Shown: positions 1-7,953 of the stretch, one piece after another
Position numbering within the stretch: position 1 is the stretch's first letter
Layout: each line of letters begins with the position of its first letter
From: Candidatus Gastranaerophilales bacterium
Lineage (GTDB): Bacteria > Cyanobacteriota > Vampirovibrionia > Gastranaerophilales > Gastranaerophilaceae
Direction of reading: 5' to 3'
DNA: 46,614 nt
Assembly: GCA_944326455.1 (NCBI GenBank)
Contig: CALVEA010000017.1
Span: 1 to 46,614 of the forward strand
Made by a program: the position numbers and the translations under genes
The notes under the pieces: generated by a model
Database searches by the model: none
What the model was told of the DNA's origin: nothing
Seen by the model: only the letters and a program-made list of their open reading frames with translations

Positions 1-15
1 TATTTGTGTCGATGT
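1..15 (+). repeat. Copy of the tRNA-Leu 5' end (direct repeat)
   Basis: The first 15 bases of the window are identical to positions 151-165, which hold 7 bases of upstream flank and the first 8 bases of the intact tRNA-Leu gene. After this the sequence diverges, so this is a truncated copy, not a second tRNA. A 13-bp inverted copy of the tRNA D-arm region (106-118 against 164-176) lies between the two. This suggests rearrangement or element insertion around the tRNA. The left side of the repeat is cut by the window edge. Confidence 0.5.
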
Positions 16-157
16 AGGACTCCGCTGAAAAAGCAACTAAATGTTGCTTTTGAAGATGGAGCAGGCGAGTTCGAGCATAAGCGAGACGAGCCGTATACAA
101 GATATCCGATTCCGCCACTTGTGTGGATAGGATATGAAAATTGAATATATTATTTGT

Positions 158-239
158 GTCGATGTGGCGGAATCGGTATACGCGCACGTTTGAGGGGCGT
201 GTGGAGAGATCCTTGCGGGTTCAAGTCCCGCCATCGACA
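158..239 (+). tRNA. tRNA-Leu (anticodon GAG)
   Basis: The sequence folds as a class II tRNA. The acceptor stem GTCGATG (158-164) pairs with CATCGAC (232-238) and the discriminator base is A239. The D-stem is GCG/CGC. The anticodon stem CACGT/GCGTG closes a 7-base loop whose middle bases are GAG, reading CUC leucine codons. A long variable arm (GGA-GAGA-TCC) and a T-arm GCGGG-TTCAAGT-CCCGC follow. No CCA is encoded. The long variable arm plus GAG anticodon identify leucine. An ORF running across this gene in either direction is spurious. Confidence 0.96.
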
Positions 240-241
240 AT

Positions 242-271
242 AAAAAAGAGTCCATTGGGGCTCTTTTTTAT
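242..271 (+). terminator. Rho-independent terminator of tRNA-Leu
   Basis: A-rich arm, GAGTCC, a short loop, then GGGCTC and a run of T form a hairpin (one G-T pair) two bases after the tRNA. Positions 272-430 hold no convincing gene. They contain GC-richer sequence with small hairpins such as GAGCCGTAAGGCTC, unlike the AT-rich surroundings. Confidence 0.8.
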
Positions 272-430
272 TGGTGATAAGAGGATGCAGAACCCCAATG
301 CGAAGCATTTCCCGGGTTCAGCGGATTTGCGGACGGACGGCGTGAAACAAGTCCGGATAGCGAACAGAGTGAGCTGACTGAGCCGTAAGGCTCAAAAGCG
401 AAACTCTGTGAGCGTGGAGTAAATCCAAGA

Positions 431-454
431 CAAGTCCCGCCATCGGCACCATAA
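431..454 (+). repeat. Remnant of a tRNA-Leu 3' end with encoded CCA
   Basis: Positions 431-445 repeat exactly the 3' part of the intact tRNA (222-236: T-arm 3' strand and acceptor). The copy then reads on as CATCGGC-A-CCA, which looks like the 3' end of a different leucine tRNA whose CCA is encoded, unlike the intact gene. The 5' part of this second tRNA is absent. A 3' tRNA end without its 5' half is what tRNA-targeting integrases leave behind, so this may be an old attachment site. Confidence 0.5.
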
Positions 455-480
455 AAGCGAGGTTTAAAACCGCGCTTTTT
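453..480. terminator. Bidirectional terminator
   Basis: AAAAGCG-a-GGTTT pairs with AAACC-g-CGCTTTT, giving a long hairpin with A-tract on one side and T-tract on the other. It can end transcripts coming from the tRNA side and from the leftward RhuM-type remnant, whose reading frame stops at its edge. Confidence 0.7.
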
Positions 481-1061
481 ACTTTATTTCTCTGTTTAAA
501 ACACTTACAACAATCTGTTTCATTGTTTCCATTTCTTTAGGATTGCTTTCTGCTATCAGCAAAGTCAATGCAAACAGTGTACCGTTATCAATAGCCGGTT
601 TATCATTTTTGTATAACATATTATTTTTATCAAGAAAATATAAAAAGCAGCTTGCTTTTTTGTGATTGCAAAAGTTTTTCATTAACAGCATAGCCTTTAG
701 TCAGATAATCTCTCAAAACATTTGTTGCCCAGATTCTGAATTGTGTAGCTTTTTTAGAATTGACCCTGTAGCCTACTGCAATAATCATGTCGAGATTGTA
801 ATAAGCAGTTTCTCTTAAAATATCTCTGTTTCCTTCTTTTTGAACTATTTCCAAAATGGAAATAGTTGAACTCTTTTGAAGTTCTTCTTCTCTGTAAATA
901 TTATTTATATGCTTATTTATTGCAGGAATTTTAACACCAAAAAGTTCCGCCATAGCTTTTTGTGTCAGCCAGACTGTGTCCTGTTCCAGTTTAACATCAA
1001 GAGAAACAGACCCGTCTGCGCTTGCATAGATTATAATTTCACCTTTATTCAAGTTTTCCAC
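479..1061 (-). pseudogene. RhuM/Fic-type virulence protein, decayed
   Basis: A GTG start at 1061 is preceded by AAAGGAG. The first 143 codons match the RhuM family N-terminus (short beta-rich start, WLTQKAMAELFGV, NIYREEEL, YNLDMIIAVGYRVNSKKATQFRIWA, quoted in parts). The frame then runs into a stop at 630. In the next frame, 479-691, the text resumes as KPAIDNGTLFALTLLIAES, which I recall as the C-terminal tail of RhuM proteins fused to a Fic/DOC domain. The central Fic part, about 150-180 residues, is missing and the two ends are out of frame. I infer an internal deletion plus a frameshift, so the product is non-functional. Family assignment is from recognition of motifs, not a search. Confidence 0.7.
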
Positions 1062-1164
1062 TAAATAAACTCCTTTGTTGTGTAATAATGTTAACACAAA
1101 AATACAGCTGAATTTACACACATTCCAGCCCCAAAGCAAGTCTCATGCTATAATATTCCGTTGT

Positions 1165-1269
1165 TTACTCTTTCATAATACTGATATGTTCTGTGTAAAT
1201 GCTCGTGCCTGCTGTTGACTCGGCGGTTATATCAGATTTAAGCGGGATAGAAATTCCAACCTGTTGCAT
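1165..1269 (-). CDS. Possible 34-aa peptide or gene fragment
   Basis: An ATG at 1269 follows GGGAG at a usable distance and opens a 34-codon frame (starts MQQVGISIPLKSD, ends SIMKE). It lies upstream of the RhuM-type remnant on the same strand. I do not recognise it. It may be the surviving end of a gene lost with the neighbouring decay. The rest of 1140-1367 shows nothing else I can support. Confidence 0.25.
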   Translation of the reverse strand: MQQVGISIPLKSDITAESTAGTSIYTEHISIMKE

Positions 1270-1348
1270 TTAACATACTCCCATATAAATGGATGAAAAA
1301 ATAGCCATACTTTTATTAAAATTTGCTCTTTAGCCGTATTTGTATTAT

Positions 1349-1354
1349 TATAAT
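1349..1354 (+). promoter_or_regulatory. Putative -10 box of the envelope operon
   Basis: A perfect TATAAT lies 13 bases upstream of the ATG of the small membrane peptide that heads the operon. No clear -35 box is seen; TTGCTC at 1323 is too far away at 20 bases. Confidence 0.4.
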
Positions 1355-1367
1355 ATAAGAGGTTGAG

Positions 1368-1481
1368 ATGGATTTTTTTAGAGAACATAAAAAACTGATA
1401 GTTGGTATCATTGCAGTGTCTTTTATCCTATGGACCATAGGTATGGGGGTGCTTATAATGCTTCCAAATCTCGGGGGATAA
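1368..1481 (+). CDS. Small single-pass membrane protein (37 aa)
   Basis: An ATG with AGAGG upstream opens a 37-codon frame: a charged N-terminus (MDFFREHKK), about 20 hydrophobic residues, and a short tail ending PNLGG. The layout is a positive-inside single membrane helix. Its stop is 2 bases before the GTG of the M23 peptidase, and the GGGGGA inside its last codons is the likely ribosome site for that gene, so the two are translationally coupled. The N-terminus resembles the anchor of membrane peptidyl-prolyl isomerases, but nothing follows it. It could be a real small protein or a leader peptide controlling the peptidase. The intact frame and coupling favour a real gene. Confidence 0.55.
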   Translation: MDFFREHKKLIVGIIAVSFILWTIGMGVLIMLPNLGG

Positions 1482-1483
1482 GA

Positions 1484-2593
1484 GTGAGCTTAAAAAAAAT
1501 ATTAAATATTTTAATATTTTTAGCAATTCTACTGAACACATTGGGGTGTTCGGTTTCTTATGCAACGGATATCGCTACAAAGCAGCGGCAAACCAGGGAA
1601 AAAATCAACCGTTTGAAATGGCTTGAAAGCTTGGAAACCAACAAACTCTATAAAAACCAGCAGAAGCTGGAAAACGCTACAAATGATCTTGCTGCATCTA
1701 AAAGTCAAATACGAACAGTTCAAAAAGAGTTGGACGGACTGCAAGTCAAGTTAAGCAAGGCTTCTGCCGAATACAACAATCTTAACACGATTCTGGCTAA
1801 CCATATAAGAAGTGTATTTAAACTTCAAAGAAAAGCATTTTTTGAAATCCTTTTAAGCTCAGAAGATATTAATATTCTTGTTGATAGACTCTACTACCAG
1901 AAAATAATACTGCAAGATGATTACAACAGAATGGCAGCAGCTAAAGCCAAAGCTCAAGAAATTGCAATGCTAAAGTATAATATTGAGACTAAAAAACGAA
2001 ACCTCGAAAGGTCTGTCGCATCTATCAATACCCAACAGTCATACATACAGCGTGCTATTGCACGTAATGAAGATATGATTAACAAACTGCGGACTGACCG
2101 TGTAGCATACCAGAAAGCTGAAAGAGAACTTGCAAAACAATCCGCAAGTATCGGGTCTTATATAAATAAAACCGCAAAGGACAAAGGTGTTCAGGTTGCA
2201 TCCGGCTTTATAAAGCCAATTCAAGGCAGGATAACATCTCCTTTCGGCTGGAGAACCCATCCGATATTTAACAGCCGTTCTTTCCATTCGGGAGTTGATA
2301 TAGGCGGTCCTAACCTTGGAGCTATTAGAGCTTCTAATTCCGGAAAAGTTATTTACTCCGGCTGGTATGGCGGATATGGAAAGGTTGTAATTCTTGAACA
2401 CGGAATTGTTAATGGAAAACCGATTACAACACTTTACGCACACATGAATTCAATTGCCGTTTCAAACGGTCAAAGAGTAAATAAAGGTCAAGTCTTAGGC
2501 TATGAGGGAACTACCGGATACAGTACAGGACCTCATTGCCATTTTGAAGTCAGAGTGAACGGACAGCCTAATAATCCGTTAAATTATATATAG
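1484..2593 (+). CDS. M23 family murein endopeptidase with coiled coil (EnvC/NlpD-like)
   Basis: The protein has 369 aa from a GTG start at 1484, preceded by GGGGGA. An in-frame ATG at 1430 would place codons inside the upstream peptide gene and is disfavoured. A signal peptide (about residues 1-30) is followed by a long alpha-helical coiled coil (about 35-235) and a C-terminal M23 domain (about 245-369). The zinc and catalytic signatures are present: HSGVD (HxxxD) and HCHFEV (HxH). Unlike E. coli EnvC, where the site is degenerate, this enzyme should be active. It probably cleaves peptidoglycan cross-links in the periplasm during division. It heads an envelope operon with the LptD-like gene 13 bases downstream. 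Confidence 0.88.
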   Translation: MSLKKILNILIFLAILLNTLGCSVSYATDIATKQRQTREKINRLKWLESLETNKLYKNQQKLENATNDLAASKSQIRTVQKELDGLQVKLSKASAEYNNLNTILANHIRSVFKLQRKAFFEILLSSEDINILVDRLYYQKIILQDDYNRMAAAKAKAQEIAMLKYNIETKKRNLERSVASINTQQSYIQRAIARNEDMINKLRTDRVAYQKAERELAKQSASIGSYINKTAKDKGVQVASGFIKPIQGRITSPFGWRTHPIFNSRSFHSGVDIGGPNLGAIRASNSGKVIYSGWYGGYGKVVILEHGIVNGKPITTLYAHMNSIAVSNGQRVNKGQVLGYEGTTGYSTGPHCHFEVRVNGQPNNPLNYI

Positions 2594-2606
2594 CAGGTAA
2601 CGTATT

Positions 2607-4775
2607 TTGAAAAAAGAGTTAGCGATATTATTTACAACATTATCAATATTATTTGCAGGTTCTGCAAAAGCTGCGGATTATTCGTTTGCAGAACCGTCAG
2701 ATTTTACCGGAGAAGCATTCTTCACCCCGCCGGTATTTCAAGAGCAAGCAAACGCTGAAAAGAAAAGCAGCGGTATGAAACACACAATGCCGCCAGTGAA
2801 AAAACTTCGTTTAATGATTAAGAAAAAAATCAAAGAACGAAATATGAAAAAATATGAACTTGCTCCGACTCTTGAGGAACAGAGCGATGTTTATTCCGCA
2901 GGTACAACAACCTCAGAGTACGCATCAAAAGAAGTCACTGATAATTTTGATGAAATGACCCCGGATGGATTTGAGGCTGACGAAGAAACTATTTCTGAAA
3001 TCGAAAAACCCAAACGGCACTTCTTCCGTAAAAAAGCTAAAGAAGAACCGAAAGACGAGACAGAAGATATTATTCTGGACTGCAATAACGTAGACTATGA
3101 TACAGAAAACTATTTAATTACGGCTAAAGGCGACGCTATCGTGGACTTTGTTAAACAAGGCACAAAGCTTAAAGCTGATTTAATTACCTTTGACAGAATG
3201 AACAACACAATAAAAGCCGAAGGTAATGTAAAGATTTTAAAAGGCGGTCAAACAATTACCGGAGATTATATCTTTGTAGATATGAATGAAGAAAATGCCC
3301 TTATAGAGAACCCTCTAACCAGGACAGAAGTAATTGAGATTAAGTCAAAAAAAGGCTATGTATACGGCGACCGTGTTGTTCAGGAAAATGGTGAAATATC
3401 CGTAGACAAGTCTTTTCCTATCAACTTTAGATCCGCAACCCGCGGACCTCAAATGCAGCGAATGCTGGTTCCGCCAAAAGAAACTCTATCAGAGGATATG
3501 GAAAACGGCTTAATCAAAGTCACTGTTCAAGATTTAAAAATAACTCAAAAAGGCGATTTAGAAATAATTTCCATGAAGCATCCTAAAGTTTTCAAGGGCA
3601 AACGAACCATCTTTAAGATGCCTGCTGTTAAACTATATACAAATAAAAACCATGACTTTGCAGAAACTAACTCTTGGGAACTTGGTTCTTACAGAGGATT
3701 AGGTATGTTTGTAGGTCCGGGCTGGGTATTTGAACTGCCGAGAGGCTCAGTCTTAAAAGCTGCGCCAATATTAAATTATAAAAGCGGTTTTGGTGTCGGC
3801 GGTTTAGTCAGATTCCAAAACAGCACAAACTTTACTCAAGCAGCCTATGGAACGGCAGTCGGAGATTTCATCATCCGCGGTAAACAAGATTTGGACGACC
3901 ATTTATACTTGCAATATGGTATGAATGATTATATGAACGAATGGTTCTTAGGCAGACGACGTCCTGAATACGGAGTTTCTCTTGTTTATACCAATGGTTA
4001 TTCCAGCAATGATTTTCTGCTCAAAGGGCACGCTTCAAGATTTTCACACAGGTTTGATGCCGGTTATTATCAAGACATAGATAAAGACCATAATTTTAGA
4101 AAGCTGTCCGGGGAACAGATTGGAACAACACGTTTCAGATATATGGCTCAAGCTGATCAGAATTTATATAAGTATGAAAATAAAGAAAATCAAACAGCTC
4201 TGAGTTTTAATGTTGTATCACAATTATCAGCAGCTTTATACGGAACCGGAGATTCACAGGTTATCGGAAGATTGGGACCGCATTTGCATACTCAATATAA
4301 AAGGTGGATGCAAGACATTGGTTATTTCTTTTCTGTATATGATGACAACACTCCAATGCCGGTATTTGATGCTTATAGATACGGAAAACAGAACCTGTAC
4401 ATCAGAGAATACTTTAGGATTTGCAGATACTTAACAGTATCCTGGTTCGGCTCTATCAACCTCACCGGAGATTCTCCTAATGATAAAACCTTCCAAGAAA
4501 ATTCTTTTTATCTTTCAATCGGACCTGATGATTTGAAATTCAATGTTGGGTATGACTTTATCCGTGAAAACACATATTTCACTGTTCAGGTAATGATGGA
4601 TGCTAAAGGTACAAAACTTGAATACGATACTTTTGAAATCAAACAGGATAAAAAAGCGAAAAAGAACGATGATTCTGACTTAGAAGAAGAAACTGCTTTC
4701 CAAGCTGCTCCGCAAAAGAAAGTGCTTCAAAGAGCTGTTGTAGAAGATATAAAGGTTATGGAAGATGTTCTCTAG
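2607..4775 (+). CDS. lptD: LptD/OstA-like outer-membrane protein
   Basis: The protein has 722 aa from a TTG start that sits 7 bases after AGGTAA; a signal peptide ending near KAADYSF follows directly. Residues about 30-150 are low-complexity and highly charged. Residues about 153-270 form an OstA/LptA-type beta-jellyroll (repeats such as YLITAKGDAIVDF and NNTIKAEGNVKIL). The C-terminal 400 residues are rich in alternating aromatic and polar residues, as in a beta-barrel. LptD inserts lipopolysaccharide into the outer leaflet of the outer membrane, so this is evidence for a diderm cell. The barrel part is divergent and function beyond LPS or lipid export is inferred. The gene overlaps the next one by 11 bases. 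Confidence 0.75.
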   Translation: MKKELAILFTTLSILFAGSAKAADYSFAEPSDFTGEAFFTPPVFQEQANAEKKSSGMKHTMPPVKKLRLMIKKKIKERNMKKYELAPTLEEQSDVYSAGTTTSEYASKEVTDNFDEMTPDGFEADEETISEIEKPKRHFFRKKAKEEPKDETEDIILDCNNVDYDTENYLITAKGDAIVDFVKQGTKLKADLITFDRMNNTIKAEGNVKILKGGQTITGDYIFVDMNEENALIENPLTRTEVIEIKSKKGYVYGDRVVQENGEISVDKSFPINFRSATRGPQMQRMLVPPKETLSEDMENGLIKVTVQDLKITQKGDLEIISMKHPKVFKGKRTIFKMPAVKLYTNKNHDFAETNSWELGSYRGLGMFVGPGWVFELPRGSVLKAAPILNYKSGFGVGGLVRFQNSTNFTQAAYGTAVGDFIIRGKQDLDDHLYLQYGMNDYMNEWFLGRRRPEYGVSLVYTNGYSSNDFLLKGHASRFSHRFDAGYYQDIDKDHNFRKLSGEQIGTTRFRYMAQADQNLYKYENKENQTALSFNVVSQLSAALYGTGDSQVIGRLGPHLHTQYKRWMQDIGYFFSVYDDNTPMPVFDAYRYGKQNLYIREYFRICRYLTVSWFGSINLTGDSPNDKTFQENSFYLSIGPDDLKFNVGYDFIRENTYFTVQVMMDAKGTKLEYDTFEIKQDKKAKKNDDSDLEEETAFQAAPQKKVLQRAVVEDIKVMEDVL

Positions 4776-5388
4776 ATTTTTTATAGAAAATGAAATTATT
4801 GACTACGGAAAATTATGCGGAGTGAAAAATTTTACACCCGGTTACTCCGGAAATATTTCAGCCAGATACAAAAAAGGAATGCTGATTACAACATCCGGCT
4901 CTTCTAACGGATATTTGGAAAGAGAGAATATTGTTTATACAGATTTTGATGGTAATTCCTTAGAAAAAGGCAAAAAACCTTCCAGTGAAAAATTCTTGCA
5001 CATAGAAATTTATAAAAAGCGTCCTGAATTTAATTATATTATTCATGTTCATGCACCATATCTCAGCAGTTTTGCTGCTGCAGGAAAGGACTTAATGGAG
5101 CCGGTTTTAGCTGAAAATGTTTTTTATTTTGGAGGGATTCCTCTTGCTGCATACGCACTGCCGTCAACAATGAAATTGGTTGAGAATACCGCTGCATATT
5201 TTGATAATTATGATGCTGTTTTAATGGAAAATCATGGCTTTATCGTAGGCGCAAAAACAATTGAAGATGCCTACCTAAAGCTTGAACTTGCAGAATCATA
5301 CGCGCAAATAGTTTTAAACACTACAGCTCTTGGCGGAGCTAAAATTTTAACAAACGAAGAAGCCGAAGAAATATTAAAATTAAGATAG
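4765..5388 (+). CDS. Class II aldolase/adducin family protein (FucA-like)
   Basis: The protein has 207 aa, a typical length for FucA or methylthioribulose-phosphate dehydratase. The expected zinc-site elements are visible: a Glu in KKPSSEKFLH, the HVHAPY pair, and a distal His in MENHGF. GYSGNISAR near the N-terminus fits the substrate phosphate loop. The enzyme family cleaves or dehydrates ketose or sugar phosphates in the cytosol; the exact substrate cannot be read from the sequence. Its start overlaps the LptD-like gene by 11 bases, so it is co-translated with envelope genes, an unusual pairing. A strong terminator follows. Confidence 0.82.
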   Translation: MFSRFFIENEIIDYGKLCGVKNFTPGYSGNISARYKKGMLITTSGSSNGYLERENIVYTDFDGNSLEKGKKPSSEKFLHIEIYKKRPEFNYIIHVHAPYLSSFAAAGKDLMEPVLAENVFYFGGIPLAAYALPSTMKLVENTAAYFDNYDAVLMENHGFIVGAKTIEDAYLKLELAESYAQIVLNTTALGGAKILTNEEAEEILKLR

Positions 5389-5414
5389 GTCTATAAGAAT
5401 TAAGATACAACAAA

Positions 5415-5456
5415 GGGGTGGAGCATTGAAAATGCTCCGCCCCTCCATTATTTTTA
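5415..5456 (+). terminator. Rho-independent terminator of the envelope operon
   Basis: GGGGTGGAGCATT pairs with AATGCTCCGCCCC around a GAAA loop (13 bp with one G-T pair), followed by TTATTTTTAT. It lies between the converging aldolase-like and speE genes. The T-run favours rightward termination. Confidence 0.9.
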
Positions 5457-5460
5457 TCTT

Positions 5461-6312
5461 CTAAACTAATAATTCCTTCAAATAGTTCGGCAGAGCGAAT
5501 CTGGCATCATGGTATTCTTTATTATAAATCTTGCAAGTTTTAGTAATCATGCTGCCGCGTCTTTCATCCCAGTATGAAAGCGGCTCAACTGATTCTGAAC
5601 AGAAAGCCCAAGCCCAATATCCGCCAGGATATGTAGGAATATTAGATGTATATGTTGAACAAATTGGAAATACTTTTTTCAATAAAGCATACATTTTTCT
5701 AATTTCTTCCTTATTCACAAAAGGTGATTCAGATTGAGCAGACATTATTCCGCCGGGTTTAAGCGAACGTTTAACGTTTGTATAAAATTCTTCTGTAAAC
5801 AATCCTTCTCCGGGTCCCATAGGGTCGGTCGAATCAATAAGAACTATATCAAACATATTTTCTTTATCTTTGATGTACTCTATAGCATCTTGAACAAGAA
5901 TTTCGCATTTCGGATTATCCAGTTCGCAAGAAATTGTCGGCAAGTATTTTTTACAAGCTTCAATAACCATTCCGTCAATTTCACAAAGCACAACTTTTTC
6001 AACTGTATCATGCTTAAGAACTTCTCTGACAGTTCCGCCATCACCGCCACCGATAACAAGAACGGTTTTAGGATTTTTGTGATGCATCATAGGAATATGG
6101 GCAATCATTTCATGATAATGAAACTCATCTCCCTCTGTTGTCATCATCAAGTCATCAAGAGTTAATATTTTGCCTAATGTGCTATCTGTGTCAATAATTT
6201 CAACTTTCTGAAAATCTGATTGCTTAGAAAATAAAACTTCTTTTTGCTTGATAGCAATACCAAAACCTGATGGTGTAATTTCCTTATAGAATTTTTCCTG
6301 AGTCATTGTCAT
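5461..6312 (-). CDS. speE: Spermidine synthase
   Basis: The protein has 283 aa, normal for the family. It has an N-terminal beta domain and a Rossmann methyltransferase-like core with the GGGDGG nucleotide-binding motif, VVLCEID, and the DSTDPMGPGEGLF gate region carrying catalytic Asp residues. It transfers aminopropyl from decarboxylated S-adenosylmethionine to putrescine. The start codon overlaps the hinT stop (ATGA) with AGGAGAT inside hinT, so translation is coupled. Confidence 0.95.
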   Translation of the reverse strand: MTMTQEKFYKEITPSGFGIAIKQKEVLFSKQSDFQKVEIIDTDSTLGKILTLDDLMMTTEGDEFHYHEMIAHIPMMHHKNPKTVLVIGGGDGGTVREVLKHDTVEKVVLCEIDGMVIEACKKYLPTISCELDNPKCEILVQDAIEYIKDKENMFDIVLIDSTDPMGPGEGLFTEEFYTNVKRSLKPGGIMSAQSESPFVNKEEIRKMYALLKKVFPICSTYTSNIPTYPGGYWAWAFCSESVEPLSYWDERRGSMITKTCKIYNKEYHDARFALPNYLKELLV

Positions 6313-6629
6313 AGTTTTATATCTCCTGATAAAATGTGTATATGCAGGTGAAAAACTTCTTGCCCTGCCTCTTTACCTGTATTAATAACTGTTCTGTATG
6401 ATTTCAAGCCTGCTTTCTTCGCCGCTTCTTTTACGGTCATCATGAGTCTGCCCAGCAAAGCTTCATCATTTAGTTCATTTAAAGATTCTACATGGATTCT
6501 CGGCACAACAAGAAGATGTGTATCTGCTTTGGGATTAATATCCTTAAACACGACAGCATCTTCGTTTTCATAAACGAATTCCGTGCCGAAATCTCCGTTA
6601 ATAATTTTACAAAAAATACAATCTGCCAT
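6309..6629 (-). CDS. hinT: HIT family purine nucleotide hydrolase (HinT-like)
   Basis: The protein has 106 aa from an ATG at 6629, chosen because AAGGAG lies at the right distance; a TTG further upstream at 6650 has no ribosome site. CIFCKIING at the N-terminus and the histidine triad HLHIHIL at the C-terminus are diagnostic. HinT hydrolyses AMP-lysine and similar adenosine phosphoramidates as a cytosolic dimer. It is coupled to speE by a 4-base overlap and sits 53 bases after the gene upstream, so all three may share a transcript. Confidence 0.95.
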   Translation of the reverse strand: MADCIFCKIINGDFGTEFVYENEDAVVFKDINPKADTHLLVVPRIHVESLNELNDEALLGRLMMTVKEAAKKAGLKSYRTVINTGKEAGQEVFHLHIHILSGDIKL

Positions 6630-6682
6630 AATACTCTCCTTGTTAGACAAGGATAATCCAAAGACAGGGTAAAGTAAAGGAA

Positions 6683-7858
6683 TTAATTTGAATAATCTCT
6701 GAGTTCCGGTCTTGAGGTTGTTGTATCACCATACAGACTGTATTTTTTACCTTTTTTAAGGTCAATATCTATAATAAAACTGTCCTCTTTAGAAGTTTCG
6801 ACCGGCGGAGTTTTTTTGAAAACAGCATTTTTAACATTTTCTGTTTCATCTTTAACTCTCTGATTAATCTTATTTACACCGGAATTTTGAGCTGAATCAG
6901 CCGGCTGTATAACAGGCTGAGCCGTAACATTTCCGGAAGAAACCGGCTTTGCTTCTACTTCAAGTTTAGTTTGCATTTCAAGCTGTTTTTGTTCCTTTTC
7001 TGCAGCTTTTTGAGCACGGCGCTCTTCTCTTCTGGCTTTAGCCGCTTCATTTTTTTCATTAATATCTGTTTTTACGACATTATAAACTTTATCTGTTTCC
7101 TTGCCTAAGCGTCTGTATTTCTTAGTAAACACATTATCAATATTGCCAATGTCATAGTAAATTTGGTTAGATTCTTTTGCGAATACATCAGGCGGAAGGA
7201 CATTGGACTGGACATTTTGGGCTATTTCCGGGCACAAAAGTCTTGAATAATCTTTAATTTTCTGCAGCTGCTCTGTTTGAGGAGACGGTCCTCGCGTTAT
7301 AATCCTGTTTTCACAAACACTTATTGTCTTATAAAAAGTATCCGACCATAAAGTTTGATTATTGTTGGCATCCACAAGAACAGCATAAGTAGATATTTTA
7401 TATGCAGGATCCACAACAGTCGCGCCGGCAATATTTAAAAAATCCCATAAAGTTCTTCTTAAAATATAGTTCTCCGAATCAATATAAGATGTCATTAGAA
7501 GTACATATCTGGCATTTAAATTTACAGCCAGCTTCCTTACCAAAAGATAGTCTACATTGTACGTCGTTCTGAACCTGTCGGTCAGGGTTTTTGCCGCCAG
7601 CATAGCATTCGGTCTGCCTTTTAGGGTATGGCGGATTTCACTCACCCGAGGGGCTTTTATATAATCTGTTTTATTCAGAATATTAACAACTTCATCCGCA
7701 AAAAATTCAGAGGCAGCATCATAAATATATGCATCCAGAGAAGCATTTTCAGTTACAATATTATCCGGTATAACTACAACCTTATATTCCTCGGCAAAAA
7801 CCAAAGGAGAAAAGAAAATAACTATCCCTGCTAATAATAATCTAAAAAAATCTCTCAC
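6683..7858 (-). CDS. Secreted protein of unknown function (391 aa)
   Basis: From a GTG at 7858 the protein begins with a clear signal peptide (MRDFFRLLLAGIVIFF then LVFA, quoted in parts). A globular region (about 20-250) follows, with alternating strands and helices and two to three Cys. A strongly charged helical, coiled-coil-like stretch rich in A, K, E and R comes next (about 265-300), then a Gln/Val/Pro-rich linker and a short C-terminal segment. I do not recognise the family. The start was chosen because a full promoter (TTGGTA, 17 bp, TATAAT) lies so close that transcription should begin at about the GTG itself. The alternative ATG at 7879 would lie inside the promoter and has no ribosome site. 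It lies upstream of hinT-speE. Confidence 0.6.
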   Translation of the reverse strand: MRDFFRLLLAGIVIFFSPLVFAEEYKVVVIPDNIVTENASLDAYIYDAASEFFADEVVNILNKTDYIKAPRVSEIRHTLKGRPNAMLAAKTLTDRFRTTYNVDYLLVRKLAVNLNARYVLLMTSYIDSENYILRRTLWDFLNIAGATVVDPAYKISTYAVLVDANNNQTLWSDTFYKTISVCENRIITRGPSPQTEQLQKIKDYSRLLCPEIAQNVQSNVLPPDVFAKESNQIYYDIGNIDNVFTKKYRRLGKETDKVYNVVKTDINEKNEAAKARREERRAQKAAEKEQKQLEMQTKLEVEAKPVSSGNVTAQPVIQPADSAQNSGVNKINQRVKDETENVKNAVFKKTPPVETSKEDSFIIDIDLKKGKKYSLYGDTTTSRPELRDYSN

Positions 7859-7865
7859 AATTGGA

Positions 7866-7894
7866 ATTATAGCATACATATCTAAAAGTACCAA
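7866..7894 (-). promoter_or_regulatory. Sigma70-type promoter for a leaderless gene
   Basis: Reading leftward: TTGGTA (7894-7889), a 17-bp spacer, then TATAAT (7871-7866) preceded by TGC, an extended -10. Seven bases separate the -10 box from the GTG at 7858, the usual distance to a transcription start. Confidence 0.65.
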
Positions 7895-7934
7895 AAATTT
7901 ACATCATGTAACTTACTGTATTTATTTTATTATA

Positions 7935-7945
7935 TATAATATAAT
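7935..7945 (+). promoter_or_regulatory. Overlapping TATAAT boxes before the TamB-like gene
   Basis: Two TATAAT hexamers share a T (7935-7940 and 7940-7945). They lie 13 and 8 bases before the ATG at 7954, with no Shine-Dalgarno sequence. A leader of 0 to about 6 nt is predicted. No clear -35 is seen. Confidence 0.45.
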
Positions 7946-7953
7946 TAGTTAGA

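Noticed and set aside
37..377. Open frames on both strands over the tRNA-Leu
   Set aside because: They read through the tRNA structure and its terminator; such frames arise in any tRNA-Leu locus and have no ribosome site.
6630..6650. Longer hinT from a TTG start
   Set aside because: AAGGAG sits between this TTG and the ATG at 6629, so the shorter start is the right one.
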